NCBI GenBank assembly: GCA_029865385.1
Contig: JAOUGX010000017.1
Location: 1 to 53,010 of the forward strand
Reading direction: 5' to 3'
Length of the DNA: 53,010 nt
From: Gammaproteobacteria bacterium
Lineage (GTDB): Bacteria > Pseudomonadota > Gammaproteobacteria > Steroidobacterales > Woeseiaceae
Position 1 is the stretch's first letter. Every line of letters begins with the position of its first letter. Positions 18,445-26,537 of this stretch are shown here, piece by piece. The notes below the pieces were generated by a model that had not been told where the DNA came from, made no database searches, and saw only the letters and a list, made by a program, of their open reading frames with translations. The position numbers and the translations under genes were made by a program.

Positions 18445-19377
18445 ATGTTGCATCGAATACTCCTGGGGCCGCAGCGCCCCGTCAAAAATCTGAGCGAAAT
18501 CGCCGGCAATACCGATCTGCCGGCAGGTCCCTTTGCCGTGATCTCGGCGGCCTGGCAGGAAGACGAGGCGTATACCGACGATGTCGCCGAGCTGGTCGGA
18601 CGTCCGTTGCAGAACCTCATGCTGTATGGTCGCGCCGAGAAAATTTTCGCGGCCGATGTAAAACTGCACGCAGCCTATCGCGAGCGCCAGGAGCGACTGA
18701 TGGCATTGCAGCGGCTGTATCGTGCCAGGTTGCGACAACTCATGATCGCGGCCCGCCACCTGCAACGCAGCGAAACGGATGCCGATTTGCTGGAGCCCGA
18801 AATCCGGCACTCGATCACCCAGATCCGGGCACTGGATCGGCATCACCATCACAGGGTCGAGGCGATACATGCGTCTTACTCCGATGCCATAAGCGAAACC
18901 ACATCCGCCGTGCTTGCCGAGCACAAAGCCGAAATGGTCGAACAACTGGCGGCTTGCGAGACGCTGGTGATTACGGGCGGCAACGTGGTCGTGCTGCAGA
19001 ACAGGATGCGCTTGTTCGGCATGGGCGAGCTGATCGCCTCCAGGCACATTGTCGCTTGGTCGGCCGGCGCAATGGTGCTCGGTGACCAGGTCGTGCTGTT
19101 TCACGACCATACGCCACAGACTCGTCGCGATCCGGAGATCCTGTCGGCCGGGACCGGAACCGTGCCGGGGTGCGTGTTTCTGCCCGATGCAAAGCATCGA
19201 CTGAAGAGCGGAGATGCTTCCCGCATAGGTTTGTTGTGCCGCCGATTCGCGCCCGTCAAATGCCTGACGCTCAACAGCGGTTCGATGCTGTGGTTCGAGG
19301 ATGCTCATTTACGCGCGGCAAACGATGTCCGGCGACTGTCGAGGAACAACGGGCTCAAGCGAGTCCGGACCTTATGA
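18445..19377 (+). CDS. Peptidase S51/class I amidotransferase-like protein
   Basis: This 310-residue protein looks like a member of the peptidase E/cyanophycinase superfamily. Its central strand-turn L-V-I-T-G-G-N is followed by V-A-W-S-A-G-A-M-V-L, where Ser206 would be the nucleophile in the conserved x-S-A-G-A elbow. The C-terminal half continues G-T-G-T-V-P-G-C-V-F-L-P-D-A. A long, charged helical insertion (residues ~70-165, R-E-R-Q-E-R-L..., R-H-H-H-H-like) separates the N-terminal strand from the core, which is unusual. S51 relatives cleave Asp-containing dipeptides or cyanophycin; here it could hydrolyse the product of the neighbouring ligases (inference). Its stop overlaps the esterase start (ATGA). 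Confidence 0.7.
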   Translation: MLHRILLGPQRPVKNLSEIAGNTDLPAGPFAVISAAWQEDEAYTDDVAELVGRPLQNLMLYGRAEKIFAADVKLHAAYRERQERLMALQRLYRARLRQLMIAARHLQRSETDADLLEPEIRHSITQIRALDRHHHHRVEAIHASYSDAISETTSAVLAEHKAEMVEQLAACETLVITGGNVVVLQNRMRLFGMGELIASRHIVAWSAGAMVLGDQVVLFHDHTPQTRRDPEILSAGTGTVPGCVFLPDAKHRLKSGDASRIGLLCRRFAPVKCLTLNSGSMLWFEDAHLRAANDVRRLSRNNGLKRVRTL

Positions 19378-20510
19378 ACCCATCGCTACGCAAACTGTTT
19401 CGCAAGCGCGCGCCGGGCAAAAAGGAGATCGATGCCTTTGTTGCGAAGACCGACTTCCCGCTGGTCGACGGCAACGACATCACCTTCGTCTATCGAGGCC
19501 ATGCGGAGAGCGTCCACCTGCGATGCTGGATATCGGGGTTCAACGCTGCGCAGACATTCCAGCAGCTGCTGGGGACCGATTTGTGGGCGGTCACCATCGA
19601 ACTGCCGCCAGGCTCCCGGATAGAGTACAAGTTCGAAGTCGTTGCCAATGGCCGACGCAGTCTTATAGTCGACCCGCTGAACCCTGTGCTTGCACACGAT
19701 CCGTTCGGCGCCAACTCGGTTTGCCAGGGCGCGGGTTACGAGCGCCCGGCCTGGACCTTGCCGGACCCCGGCGCGCGGCGTGGCACGATCGAGGAAATGC
19801 CGCTCGCCAGCAAGGCGTTCGGCGAGGACAGGTCGTTGAAGGTGTATTTGCCGGCGCGCTTTCGCCGAACGCGACGGTATCCCTTGCTGATCGCGCACGA
19901 CGGCGCCGACTATGCGCGATTCGCAGACCTGACGACCGTGCTGGACAACCTGATTCAGTCCCTGGAGATTCCGCCGATGATCGTCGCGATGACGCAATCG
20001 CCCGACCGGCTCAAGGAATACGGCGCGGACGACCGCCATGCCGAGTTCATCGGCAACGAGCTGTTGCCTTTCATGGCCATGAATTATCCGCTCATCGACG
20101 AACCGCGTGCCAGGGGGCTGATGGGCGCCAGCTTCGGCGGTGTTGCGACACTGCACGCGGCCTGGCGAAATCCGGGTGTCTTCGACCGTCTGCTGCTGCA
20201 GTCGGGATCCTTTGCTTTCAGCGACCTGGGGCAACACGAACGCGGTCCCGTGTTTCATTCCGTGGTACGGTTCATGAACGAATTTCGCGAAAAACCCGGC
20301 CAGCCGGCTGGAAAAATATATATGAATTGCGGAATCTACGAGTCGCTGATCTACGAGAATCGCTCCCTTGTTCCGCGTCTGCAGCAGCAGGGAATCGATG
20401 TATTGTTCGAAGAAGCGAGAGATGCTCACAACTGGGAAAACTGGCGGGATCGATTGCGCAATGGTTTGACCTGGTTGTTTCCCGGTCCCGTGTGGATCGT
20501 CTACGAATAG
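19374..20510 (+). CDS. Fes-like esterase with N-terminal E-set domain
   Basis: This 378-residue protein has an N-terminal immunoglobulin-like/E-set domain (V-T-I-E-L-P-P-G-S-R-I-E-Y-K-F, like CBM48 or the Fes N-domain). An alpha/beta-hydrolase of the esterase D/Fes group follows: K-V-Y-L-P, oxyanion region A-H-D-G, nucleophile Ser253 in M-G-A-S-F-G-G, and His352 in D-A-H-N-W. The family cleaves ester links, as in enterobactin esterase. An E-set domain would also suit binding near a glucan (inference). A much longer frame from 19170 runs through the previous gene; the ATG at 19374 overlapping that gene's TGA is the likely start. No signal peptide, so it acts in the cytoplasm with the ligases. 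Confidence 0.82.
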   Translation: MNPSLRKLFRKRAPGKKEIDAFVAKTDFPLVDGNDITFVYRGHAESVHLRCWISGFNAAQTFQQLLGTDLWAVTIELPPGSRIEYKFEVVANGRRSLIVDPLNPVLAHDPFGANSVCQGAGYERPAWTLPDPGARRGTIEEMPLASKAFGEDRSLKVYLPARFRRTRRYPLLIAHDGADYARFADLTTVLDNLIQSLEIPPMIVAMTQSPDRLKEYGADDRHAEFIGNELLPFMAMNYPLIDEPRARGLMGASFGGVATLHAAWRNPGVFDRLLLQSGSFAFSDLGQHERGPVFHSVVRFMNEFREKPGQPAGKIYMNCGIYESLIYENRSLVPRLQQQGIDVLFEEARDAHNWENWRDRLRNGLTWLFPGPVWIVYE

Positions 20511-20522
20511 AAAGGAACGAGA

Positions 20523-21767
20523 GTGGCAAACAAGACCCGTCGTATTGGCCTGTCACTTGGCGCGGATATTTGCTGGCCAATCTGTTACGAGGCGCTGATC
20601 AAGAAGCTCGATCTGGCGATTACCGAAGGCGGTAACACCAACCGTTTCGAGGTCGAGCGAGTCTACATCGAGCCATTCGACCTGATGCAACCGTGCAGCT
20701 ATGACGTCGTTATCGATCGCCTGACGCACTGGTATCACACGTCGAGAGAGTGGATAAAGAAAGCGATTCTTACGGATGACCTGTACGTCTTCAACAACCC
20801 GTGGTCATTGCAGTCGATGGAAAAGCAGACCACGTATTGCGCGATGATGCGCCTTGGACTGCCGATTCCCGATACCTGGATGATACCGCCGAAGTCGTAC
20901 ACCGAATCTGCCGATCTCAAGCCGACCCTGACGCGTTATGCAAAGCTGTTCGACCTCGGCGAGATTGGCGACCGGATAGGCTATCCGTTGTTCATGAAGC
21001 CTTACGATGGCGGCGCCTGGGTAGGCGTTACGGCCATCAAGGACCGGCAATCCCTGCTCGCAGCGTACGACCAGAGCGGCACCCGGGTCATGCACCTGCA
21101 AAAGGGGGTCATACCCAACGACGCGTTCGTGCGCTGCATCGGCCTCGGACCGCAATGGCGCTGTGTCAACTATGATCCGGCGGCCCCGCTGCATGATCGC
21201 TACCAGATGGACGTGGATTTCCTGTCGCCAGCCGACGAAAGCCACCTCGCCAATCTCACCATGGTCATCAATGCGTTCTTCGGCTGGGACTTCAACTCCT
21301 GCGAATCGTTGCGCAGCAACGGGACCTGGCATCCAATTGATTTTGCGAACGCCTGCCCGGACTCACAGGTGACCTCGCTGCATTTCCATTTTCCGTGGCT
21401 CATCAAATCGAACATTCGCTGGTCGATTTTCTGTGCGGCAACGGATCGCCGCATGAAAACGAATCTTGACTGGGAAAAATATTTTCGCATCGCGGATAAG
21501 GACAAGCCTTTCGAGGAGAAGTTGAGCGGTTACGTGAAGCTGGCCGAAGAGCATTTCGACGCGGAGCGATTCTATGAATTCTGCGACAAGCACCTGGCAC
21601 ATCTCGATGAGGTCGCGAATGAGTTTTTCAGGACGGATGTGGTTCGCGACGCGATCCACCAGAAAGTGTCCGCACTGTATCCGGCTCATGAAATCGAGGA
21701 GTTCACGGACCTGTTCTGGAACAGGGTGCAGGATTCGATACGTATCGAGGCAGGGACGGACAAATGA
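20523..21767 (+). CDS. ATP-grasp ligase 2 (divergent)
   Basis: A 414-residue ATP-grasp protein that differs from the other three-member set. The pre-grasp region has I-G-L-S-L-G-A-D-I-C-W-P. The grasp lysine is in G-Y-P-L-F-M-K-P-Y-D-G-G-A-W-V-G-V, and the metal-binding end reads H-P-I-D-F-A-N-A-C-P-D-S, with Asp and Asn in place of E...N. A charged helical tail (~80 residues) follows. GTG at 20523 is preceded by AAAGGAACGAGA, a good ribosome binding site. It is 12 bases after the Fes-like esterase and its end overlaps the next esterase start (ATGA). Position inside the run argues it works on the same substrate pathway as its neighbours. Confidence 0.82.
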   Translation: MANKTRRIGLSLGADICWPICYEALIKKLDLAITEGGNTNRFEVERVYIEPFDLMQPCSYDVVIDRLTHWYHTSREWIKKAILTDDLYVFNNPWSLQSMEKQTTYCAMMRLGLPIPDTWMIPPKSYTESADLKPTLTRYAKLFDLGEIGDRIGYPLFMKPYDGGAWVGVTAIKDRQSLLAAYDQSGTRVMHLQKGVIPNDAFVRCIGLGPQWRCVNYDPAAPLHDRYQMDVDFLSPADESHLANLTMVINAFFGWDFNSCESLRSNGTWHPIDFANACPDSQVTSLHFHFPWLIKSNIRWSIFCAATDRRMKTNLDWEKYFRIADKDKPFEEKLSGYVKLAEEHFDAERFYEFCDKHLAHLDEVANEFFRTDVVRDAIHQKVSALYPAHEIEEFTDLFWNRVQDSIRIEAGTDK

Positions 21768-22495
21768 GCCGTAAGGACACTTTTCGCTGGTATTCGCCGC
21801 ACATCGAGCAGGAAGTTCAACTCGTGCGCTGGGGAGAAATCGGCACACCGGTACTGTTGTTCCCGACGGCGGGCGGCGATGCCGAGGAAGTCGAGCGATT
21901 CCACCTGATACGCATGCTCGAGCCGCTCATCGACGCCGGCCGCATCAAGGTCTACTCGACCGACAGTGTGGCAGGAAAAGCGTGGATATCAGGCACGCAC
22001 TCGGGCGATTACTGCTCGAAGCTGCAGAACCTGTTCGATGCGTTCATTTACAAGGAAGTGACACCGGCAATTCGCAAGGACTGCGCATCGAACGACATCG
22101 AGATCGTCGCAACAGGCGCATCAATCGGGGCTTTCAATGCGGTGGCAACAGTCTGCCGGCACCCCGATGCTTACAAACTTGCCATCGCGATGAGCGGCAC
22201 CTTCGATTTGTCGAAATATCTCGAAGGCAAGTTCAACCAGGACTTCTATTTTTCATCGCCGCTGCACTATCTTCCCGGGCTCGAAGGCGAACAGCTGAAC
22301 CTGCTGCGCAAGCGCCTCATCCTGCTGCCGACCGGGGAAGGTGATTACGAGGATATCGGCGAATCCTGGCGCATCGCCAAGGTGCTCGGCGCGAAGGGCA
22401 TTCCCAACAGGGTCGATCCCTGGGGAACCCAGTACAATCACAACTGGGTTACGTGGCGCGAGATGCTGCCAAAATACCTCGACGAATTCGCCTGA
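21764..22495 (+). CDS. Esterase D-like alpha/beta hydrolase
   Basis: This 243-residue cytoplasmic hydrolase belongs to the putative esterase/S-formylglutathione hydrolase-like group. The nucleophile Ser120 is in A-T-G-A-S-I-G-A-F-N-A, where Ile replaces the usual Gly/Met after Ser. The late P-W-G-T-Q-Y-N-H-N-W-V-T-W block provides the probable catalytic His. Such esterase-like proteins are often found beside ATP-grasp genes (my recollection of this family's contexts). The ATG overlaps the ligase stop, so these two proteins should be made in equal amounts. It is the second hydrolase of the run and is only distantly like the Fes-type one; no signal peptide. Confidence 0.82.
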   Translation: MSRKDTFRWYSPHIEQEVQLVRWGEIGTPVLLFPTAGGDAEEVERFHLIRMLEPLIDAGRIKVYSTDSVAGKAWISGTHSGDYCSKLQNLFDAFIYKEVTPAIRKDCASNDIEIVATGASIGAFNAVATVCRHPDAYKLAIAMSGTFDLSKYLEGKFNQDFYFSSPLHYLPGLEGEQLNLLRKRLILLPTGEGDYEDIGESWRIAKVLGAKGIPNRVDPWGTQYNHNWVTWREMLPKYLDEFA

Positions 22496-22516
22496 GCCCG
22501 GAAAGCCTTTACGCGC

Positions 22517-23734
22517 CTACTCGGCGTACATGTGCAGTTCCGAACCGACAGCGTCGGCCATCTCGAGCGTCTTTTGCAGGTCGGGATGGCGCAGCATGAC
22601 GAAGCCGTCTGACACCAGTGTCTGGCGCCAGTCACGGCGACGCGAACCCGGTGGCAGCAAGGTGTTCCAGACGACATGCTGGCCAAAGCGTTTTTGCAGC
22701 TCGTCGACACCGTCGATGCGCGTTATGCGGCCGACGCCGCGCGCACGCTTGAATATAAGGGCGACGTTGTACCGACGCTCGAACGGAATATCCACGCGGC
22801 CTTTTGCAACAGCCTGGCCCCAGGCAGCGAAAACGTCGAAGTCACAGGCGAATTTCATCTGATCCACCTGGTGAGCACCGGGCGGCCTCGCGCCGATCTC
22901 GCCGAACACGACCTCGCCATTGGACTTGCGATACCACTCCATGTGCGTGAAACCGGTATCGAAGTTGAGCGCCCTGATCACGTCGTGGCCCATCTTTATG
23001 CCTTCCGCGAGATCCGGCTGATCGACGTTGCGCAGCGCGATAACCTGCGGGCTGATCCACTCGTTGCTGCGCGCGATCAGCGGTCGCGGCCGATACCAGG
23101 CGATATTGTAATAAGCGATCTTGCCATTGACCGTTATCGTGTCGAACGTAAACTCCTCGCCATCGACGAACTCTTCGACGCTTACGGTTTGCACGTGGCG
23201 CAGCAGCGGCAGGACCGAACGCAGTTCCTCGGAATTGTTGACGCGGTACGTGTCCGCGGATCCGGCGCCGGCTATCGGTTTCAGAATCAAGGGAAAACCG
23301 ATCGCTTCGGCCGCTTCCCAGCAACCGGCAACCGAGTTCGTCGCCACGTGTCGGGGTGTGCGAACCCCAGCGACATCGAGGGCGAGCTTCATCGCCTCTT
23401 TGTCACGAAAACATTTGGCCTGATCGACACTCAGGCCGGGTACGCCGAAATGCTGCCGCAGCTCCGCAGCGAGCATGATTCCAGGCTCCCAGAGGCATTC
23501 GACTCTGTCGAGATTCTTGCCGCGCAGGCGACCCCGCAACTCGCCGATCACCGCTTCGCTGTCCCAAAGCGAGCGCACCTGGATGTAGTCACTCAACGAA
23601 CGGCGAACGAGTTCCGGCAGCATTGCGGCACCCTGGTCGCCGATGCCGATGACGCGTGCACCGCTTTCGGCAAGTCCGCGTGCGAACTCGGGCATGTCGG
23701 CCGGGTAACCGGGTGAAATCAGCAATACATTCAT
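22517..23734 (-). CDS. ATP-grasp ligase 3, inverted in the cluster
   Basis: The 405-residue product is a close architectural relative of ligases 1 and 4. It begins M-N-V-L-L-I-S-P-G-Y-P. It has C-F-R-D-K-E-A-M-K, the ATP lysine in F-P-L-I-L-K-P-I-A-G-A-G-S-A-D-T-Y, E-E-F-V-D-G-E-E-F-T-F-D-T, then H-M-E-W-Y and F-G-E-I-G-A-R-P-P-G-A-H. It is the only minus-strand gene inside the glycogen run, converging on the esterase (21-base gap) and diverging from glgA. It may therefore be controlled separately or mark an inversion. Substrate unknown; the shared motifs suggest the same chemistry as ligases 1 and 4. Confidence 0.88.
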   Translation of the reverse strand: MNVLLISPGYPADMPEFARGLAESGARVIGIGDQGAAMLPELVRRSLSDYIQVRSLWDSEAVIGELRGRLRGKNLDRVECLWEPGIMLAAELRQHFGVPGLSVDQAKCFRDKEAMKLALDVAGVRTPRHVATNSVAGCWEAAEAIGFPLILKPIAGAGSADTYRVNNSEELRSVLPLLRHVQTVSVEEFVDGEEFTFDTITVNGKIAYYNIAWYRPRPLIARSNEWISPQVIALRNVDQPDLAEGIKMGHDVIRALNFDTGFTHMEWYRKSNGEVVFGEIGARPPGAHQVDQMKFACDFDVFAAWGQAVAKGRVDIPFERRYNVALIFKRARGVGRITRIDGVDELQKRFGQHVVWNTLLPPGSRRRDWRQTLVSDGFVMLRHPDLQKTLEMADAVGSELHMYAE

Positions 23735-23820
23735 TTATTGGCGGCTTTTTTTGTTGTGGCAGCTCGGTGATGCAGCAGAAAGGTTAGAATAGCAGTTTAC
23801 AACAACAAGTCGGACTGATC
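23735..23820. promoter_or_regulatory. Divergent promoter region between ligase 3 and glgA
   Basis: These 86 bases separate divergent start codons, so promoters for both directions are expected here. A TAGAAT -10-like hexamer lies at 23785-23790 for glgA, but I see no convincing -35 at 16-18 bases. A T-rich run (23746-23754) and a repeated AACAACAA are present. No clear operator palindrome was found. Confidence 0.35.
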
Positions 23821-25293
23821 GTGGCAGCGGGAAAAAAACTAAGAATATGTCTCGTCAGTTCGGAAGTCGCGCCGCTCGCCAAAACCGGCGGACTGGCCGA
23901 CGTCAGCATGGCGCTTGCGACTTACCTGCACCGCGCAGGTCATGACGTACGCGTCCTGATGCCCTGCTACGATACGATCGACGCGAAATCGTTGATTATC
24001 GTGCCCGTCGACTTTCTGCAAAACATACCGATAAGCATCGGCAGCAGGCACGGCAAGTATTCGATCGATACGGCGATACTGCCGGGCAGCGACACACCGA
24101 TTTATCTGCTTCGCTGCCCGGACCTCTACAATCGCGGCAAAATTTACACCAATGATGCCGACGAGCACCGACGATTCATTCTGCTGTCGCGGGCAGCAAT
24201 AGAAATGTGCCAGCGCATGGCATTTTCTCCCGACATTTTCTCCTGTCACGACTGGCATACCGCCCTGATACCGCTGTATCTGAAAACCGTCTATCAATGG
24301 GACAGGATTTTTGCCCGGACGAAAACCGTGCTGACCATTCACAACATCGGTTATCAGGGCATATTCAGCGGCGACATCATTGACGACATCGGCCTGCACG
24401 GTGCCGAGGGCCAGCTGCACCAGCAGGACCTGGGGCAAGGCCGCATCAATTTCCTCAAGACAGGGGTACTTCACGCGGATCAGCTCACGACCGTCAGCCC
24501 GACCCACGCGCAGGAAATTCTGAGTGACGAATACGGAATGGGCCTGCAAGACCTTTTGAAAGCCAGGCGATCATCGCTTGCCGGCATCCTGAACGGCGTG
24601 GATGACGCGGAGTGGAATCCGGCGACCGATCCGCTGATCCCGAAAAATTTTTCCGCCGGCAGCATGGCCGGCAAACGCGTATGCAAACTGGCCCTCATGG
24701 ATGACCTGAAGCTATCGGGTGGCGCCGATCGACCGCTTGTCGGAATCGTCACGCGCCTTACTGGCCAGAAGGGAATCGACCTGATGGAAGCATCGCTGCC
24801 AAGACTTCTGACGGAGCGTGATTTTAATATAGCCGTGCTGGGCAGCGGCGAACCGCGTTACGAGCGATTTTTCGAGAGCCTGCAGCGCGCAGCACGGGAT
24901 CGAGTGTGCTTTTATCGCGGTTACAGTAACAAGCTGGCACACTGGATCGAGGCCGGAAGCGATTTCTTCCTGATGCCATCGCTTTACGAGCCCTGCGGAC
25001 TGAACCAGATGTACAGCCTAATGTACGGGACCGTTCCGATCGTTCGCCAGACAGGTGGTTTGGCCGATGCCGTGCAGATGGTCGACCCGGCCAAGGGCAG
25101 CGGCACGGGCATTGTTTTTCGCGACTACAATCACACTGCGTTCAATTGGGCGATGAATGCCGCGCTCGATCTGTTCGGCAATCGACCACTAATGAAGAAA
25201 ATCATAAGCAACGGTATGTCACAGGATTTCTCGTGGAATCGCCAGGTGAATGTCTATGTCAACCTGTTTCGCGCATTGAGCAAAGAATCATGA
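23821..25293 (+). CDS. glgA: Glycogen synthase (GT5)
   Basis: GlgA transfers glucose from ADP-glucose to the growing alpha-1,4-glucan. The 490-residue protein has the N-terminal substrate-binding block A-K-T-G-G-L-A-D-V (Lys21), the H-D-W-H-T-A-L-I-P motif, G-I-L-N-G-V-D and V-T-R-L-T-G-Q-K-G. The C-terminal catalytic loop reads P-S-L-Y-E-P-C-G-L-N-Q-M-Y with R-Q-T-G-G-L-A-D-A-V. Length is normal (~477-490). It starts with GTG and has only a weak ribosome binding site. Its TGA overlaps the start of ligase 4 (ATGA), a striking direct coupling of glucan synthesis to an ATP-grasp enzyme. Confidence 0.97.
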   Translation: MAAGKKLRICLVSSEVAPLAKTGGLADVSMALATYLHRAGHDVRVLMPCYDTIDAKSLIIVPVDFLQNIPISIGSRHGKYSIDTAILPGSDTPIYLLRCPDLYNRGKIYTNDADEHRRFILLSRAAIEMCQRMAFSPDIFSCHDWHTALIPLYLKTVYQWDRIFARTKTVLTIHNIGYQGIFSGDIIDDIGLHGAEGQLHQQDLGQGRINFLKTGVLHADQLTTVSPTHAQEILSDEYGMGLQDLLKARRSSLAGILNGVDDAEWNPATDPLIPKNFSAGSMAGKRVCKLALMDDLKLSGGADRPLVGIVTRLTGQKGIDLMEASLPRLLTERDFNIAVLGSGEPRYERFFESLQRAARDRVCFYRGYSNKLAHWIEAGSDFFLMPSLYEPCGLNQMYSLMYGTVPIVRQTGGLADAVQMVDPAKGSGTGIVFRDYNHTAFNWAMNAALDLFGNRPLMKKIISNGMSQDFSWNRQVNVYVNLFRALSKES

Positions 25294-26510
25294 ATGTTAT
25301 TTTTATCGAACCGTCCTTTCCCTATAACCAACGCGAATTCGTACGTGCCTTGCACGCGGCAGGCGCCAACGTCATTGGCATCGGCGAGCGGCCGGTCGCA
25401 TACCTCAACGACGAGCTGAAGGGCTGGTTGAGCGAGTACCTGCAGATCAGTTCCGTCGTCAACGAATCGGCTTTGCTCGAAGCCGTGAAAGCAGTGCAGC
25501 GTGTTGCATGGGTTGATCGGCTCGAAGCGACCGTCGAGGCACACATCATGGCGGCGGCAACGGTTCGTGAGGCAACCGGTATTCCCGGCACATCGATACA
25601 AACCGCTTTTCTTTGTCGCGACAAGCCGGCCATGAAAGAAGCGCTGCGCAAGGCAGGAATTCCCTGTGCGCAATCGACTCGCGCAGTATCGCCACAGGAC
25701 GCACGCGATTTCGCGGCAGCGATTGGCTACCCGTTGATCGTCAAGCCGCCGGCCGGGGCCGGGGCGTCTGCAACTTACCGGGTACGCGACGACGCCGATC
25801 TCGAACGCGTCATAGGGGAATCGGGCCTGCGCCAGGGTCGCGAAGTGGCCATCGAAGAATTCATCGAAGGCCACGAAGGTTTCCTCGATACGCTGACCAT
25901 CAACGGCGAGGTGTGTCACGAATTCATTACGCATTATTACCCGAACGTGCTGACCGCGATGCGAGAACGCTGGATTTCTCCCCAGATGGTGACGACCAAC
26001 CGGATCAATGCGCCGGGATACCAGGGTGTTCGAGAGATGGCGAGGAAAGTTATCCGCGTGCTGGACATCGACACCTCCGCTACGCACATGGAGTGGTTTG
26101 CAGGACCGAAGGGGCTGAAGTTTTCGGAGATCGGCTGCCGGCCGCCGGGTGTCGGTCAGTGGGATGTGTACAACACGGCAAACGATTTCGATCTCTATTT
26201 CGAATGGGCGCATGCACTGGTGCACGGCGCCACGCATACGCAGCCGTCGCGGCGCTATTCGGCCGGCATGATTGCCCTGCGACCGCAACAGGACGGCAGG
26301 ATCACCGGATATTCCGGCGTAGACAGGATCAATCGGCAATACGCCGACAACATCGTTGCCGCGCACCTGCCGAATCCCGGCACGCCGACGCAACCGGTCG
26401 AAGGCGGGTATATGGCAAACGCCTGGATGCGTGTTCGCCATCGGGACTATGACCATCTTCGCGGCATCCTGGATGACATCGGGCAGACGATCAAAGTACA
26501 TGCTGCCTGA
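25290..26510 (+). CDS. ATP-grasp ligase 4, coupled to glgA
   Basis: This 406-residue paralogue of ligases 1 and 3 begins M-N-V-I-F-I-E-P-S-F-P. It shows C-R-D-K-P-A-M-K, the lysine motif P-L-I-V-K-P-P-A-G-A-G-A-S-A-T-Y, E-E-F-I-E-G-H-E-G-F-L-D-T, H-M-E-W-F and F-S-E-I-G-C-R-P-P-G-V-G. Again Gly stands where Asn is common in the metal-binding motif. The frame is open to 25146, inside glgA, but the ATG overlapping the glgA stop gives a start matching ligase 3. glgB follows after 27 bases. Being sandwiched between glycogen synthase and branching enzyme is the strongest link between the ligases and glycogen. Confidence 0.9.
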   Translation: MNVIFIEPSFPYNQREFVRALHAAGANVIGIGERPVAYLNDELKGWLSEYLQISSVVNESALLEAVKAVQRVAWVDRLEATVEAHIMAAATVREATGIPGTSIQTAFLCRDKPAMKEALRKAGIPCAQSTRAVSPQDARDFAAAIGYPLIVKPPAGAGASATYRVRDDADLERVIGESGLRQGREVAIEEFIEGHEGFLDTLTINGEVCHEFITHYYPNVLTAMRERWISPQMVTTNRINAPGYQGVREMARKVIRVLDIDTSATHMEWFAGPKGLKFSEIGCRPPGVGQWDVYNTANDFDLYFEWAHALVHGATHTQPSRRYSAGMIALRPQQDGRITGYSGVDRINRQYADNIVAAHLPNPGTPTQPVEGGYMANAWMRVRHRDYDHLRGILDDIGQTIKVHAA

Positions 26511-26537
26511 GCCACAAAGAGGAGGAAATTCGCAATA

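Noticed and set aside
19301-20635. Alternative plus frame of 444 codons over the Fes-like esterase
   Set aside because: Arg/Ala-rich shadow composition; the esterase frame has G-A-S-F-G-G and the catalytic His.
22676-23716. Plus-strand frame of 346 codons opposite ligase 3
   Set aside because: The minus strand encodes a complete ATP-grasp enzyme here; the plus frame is a shadow in GC-rich DNA.
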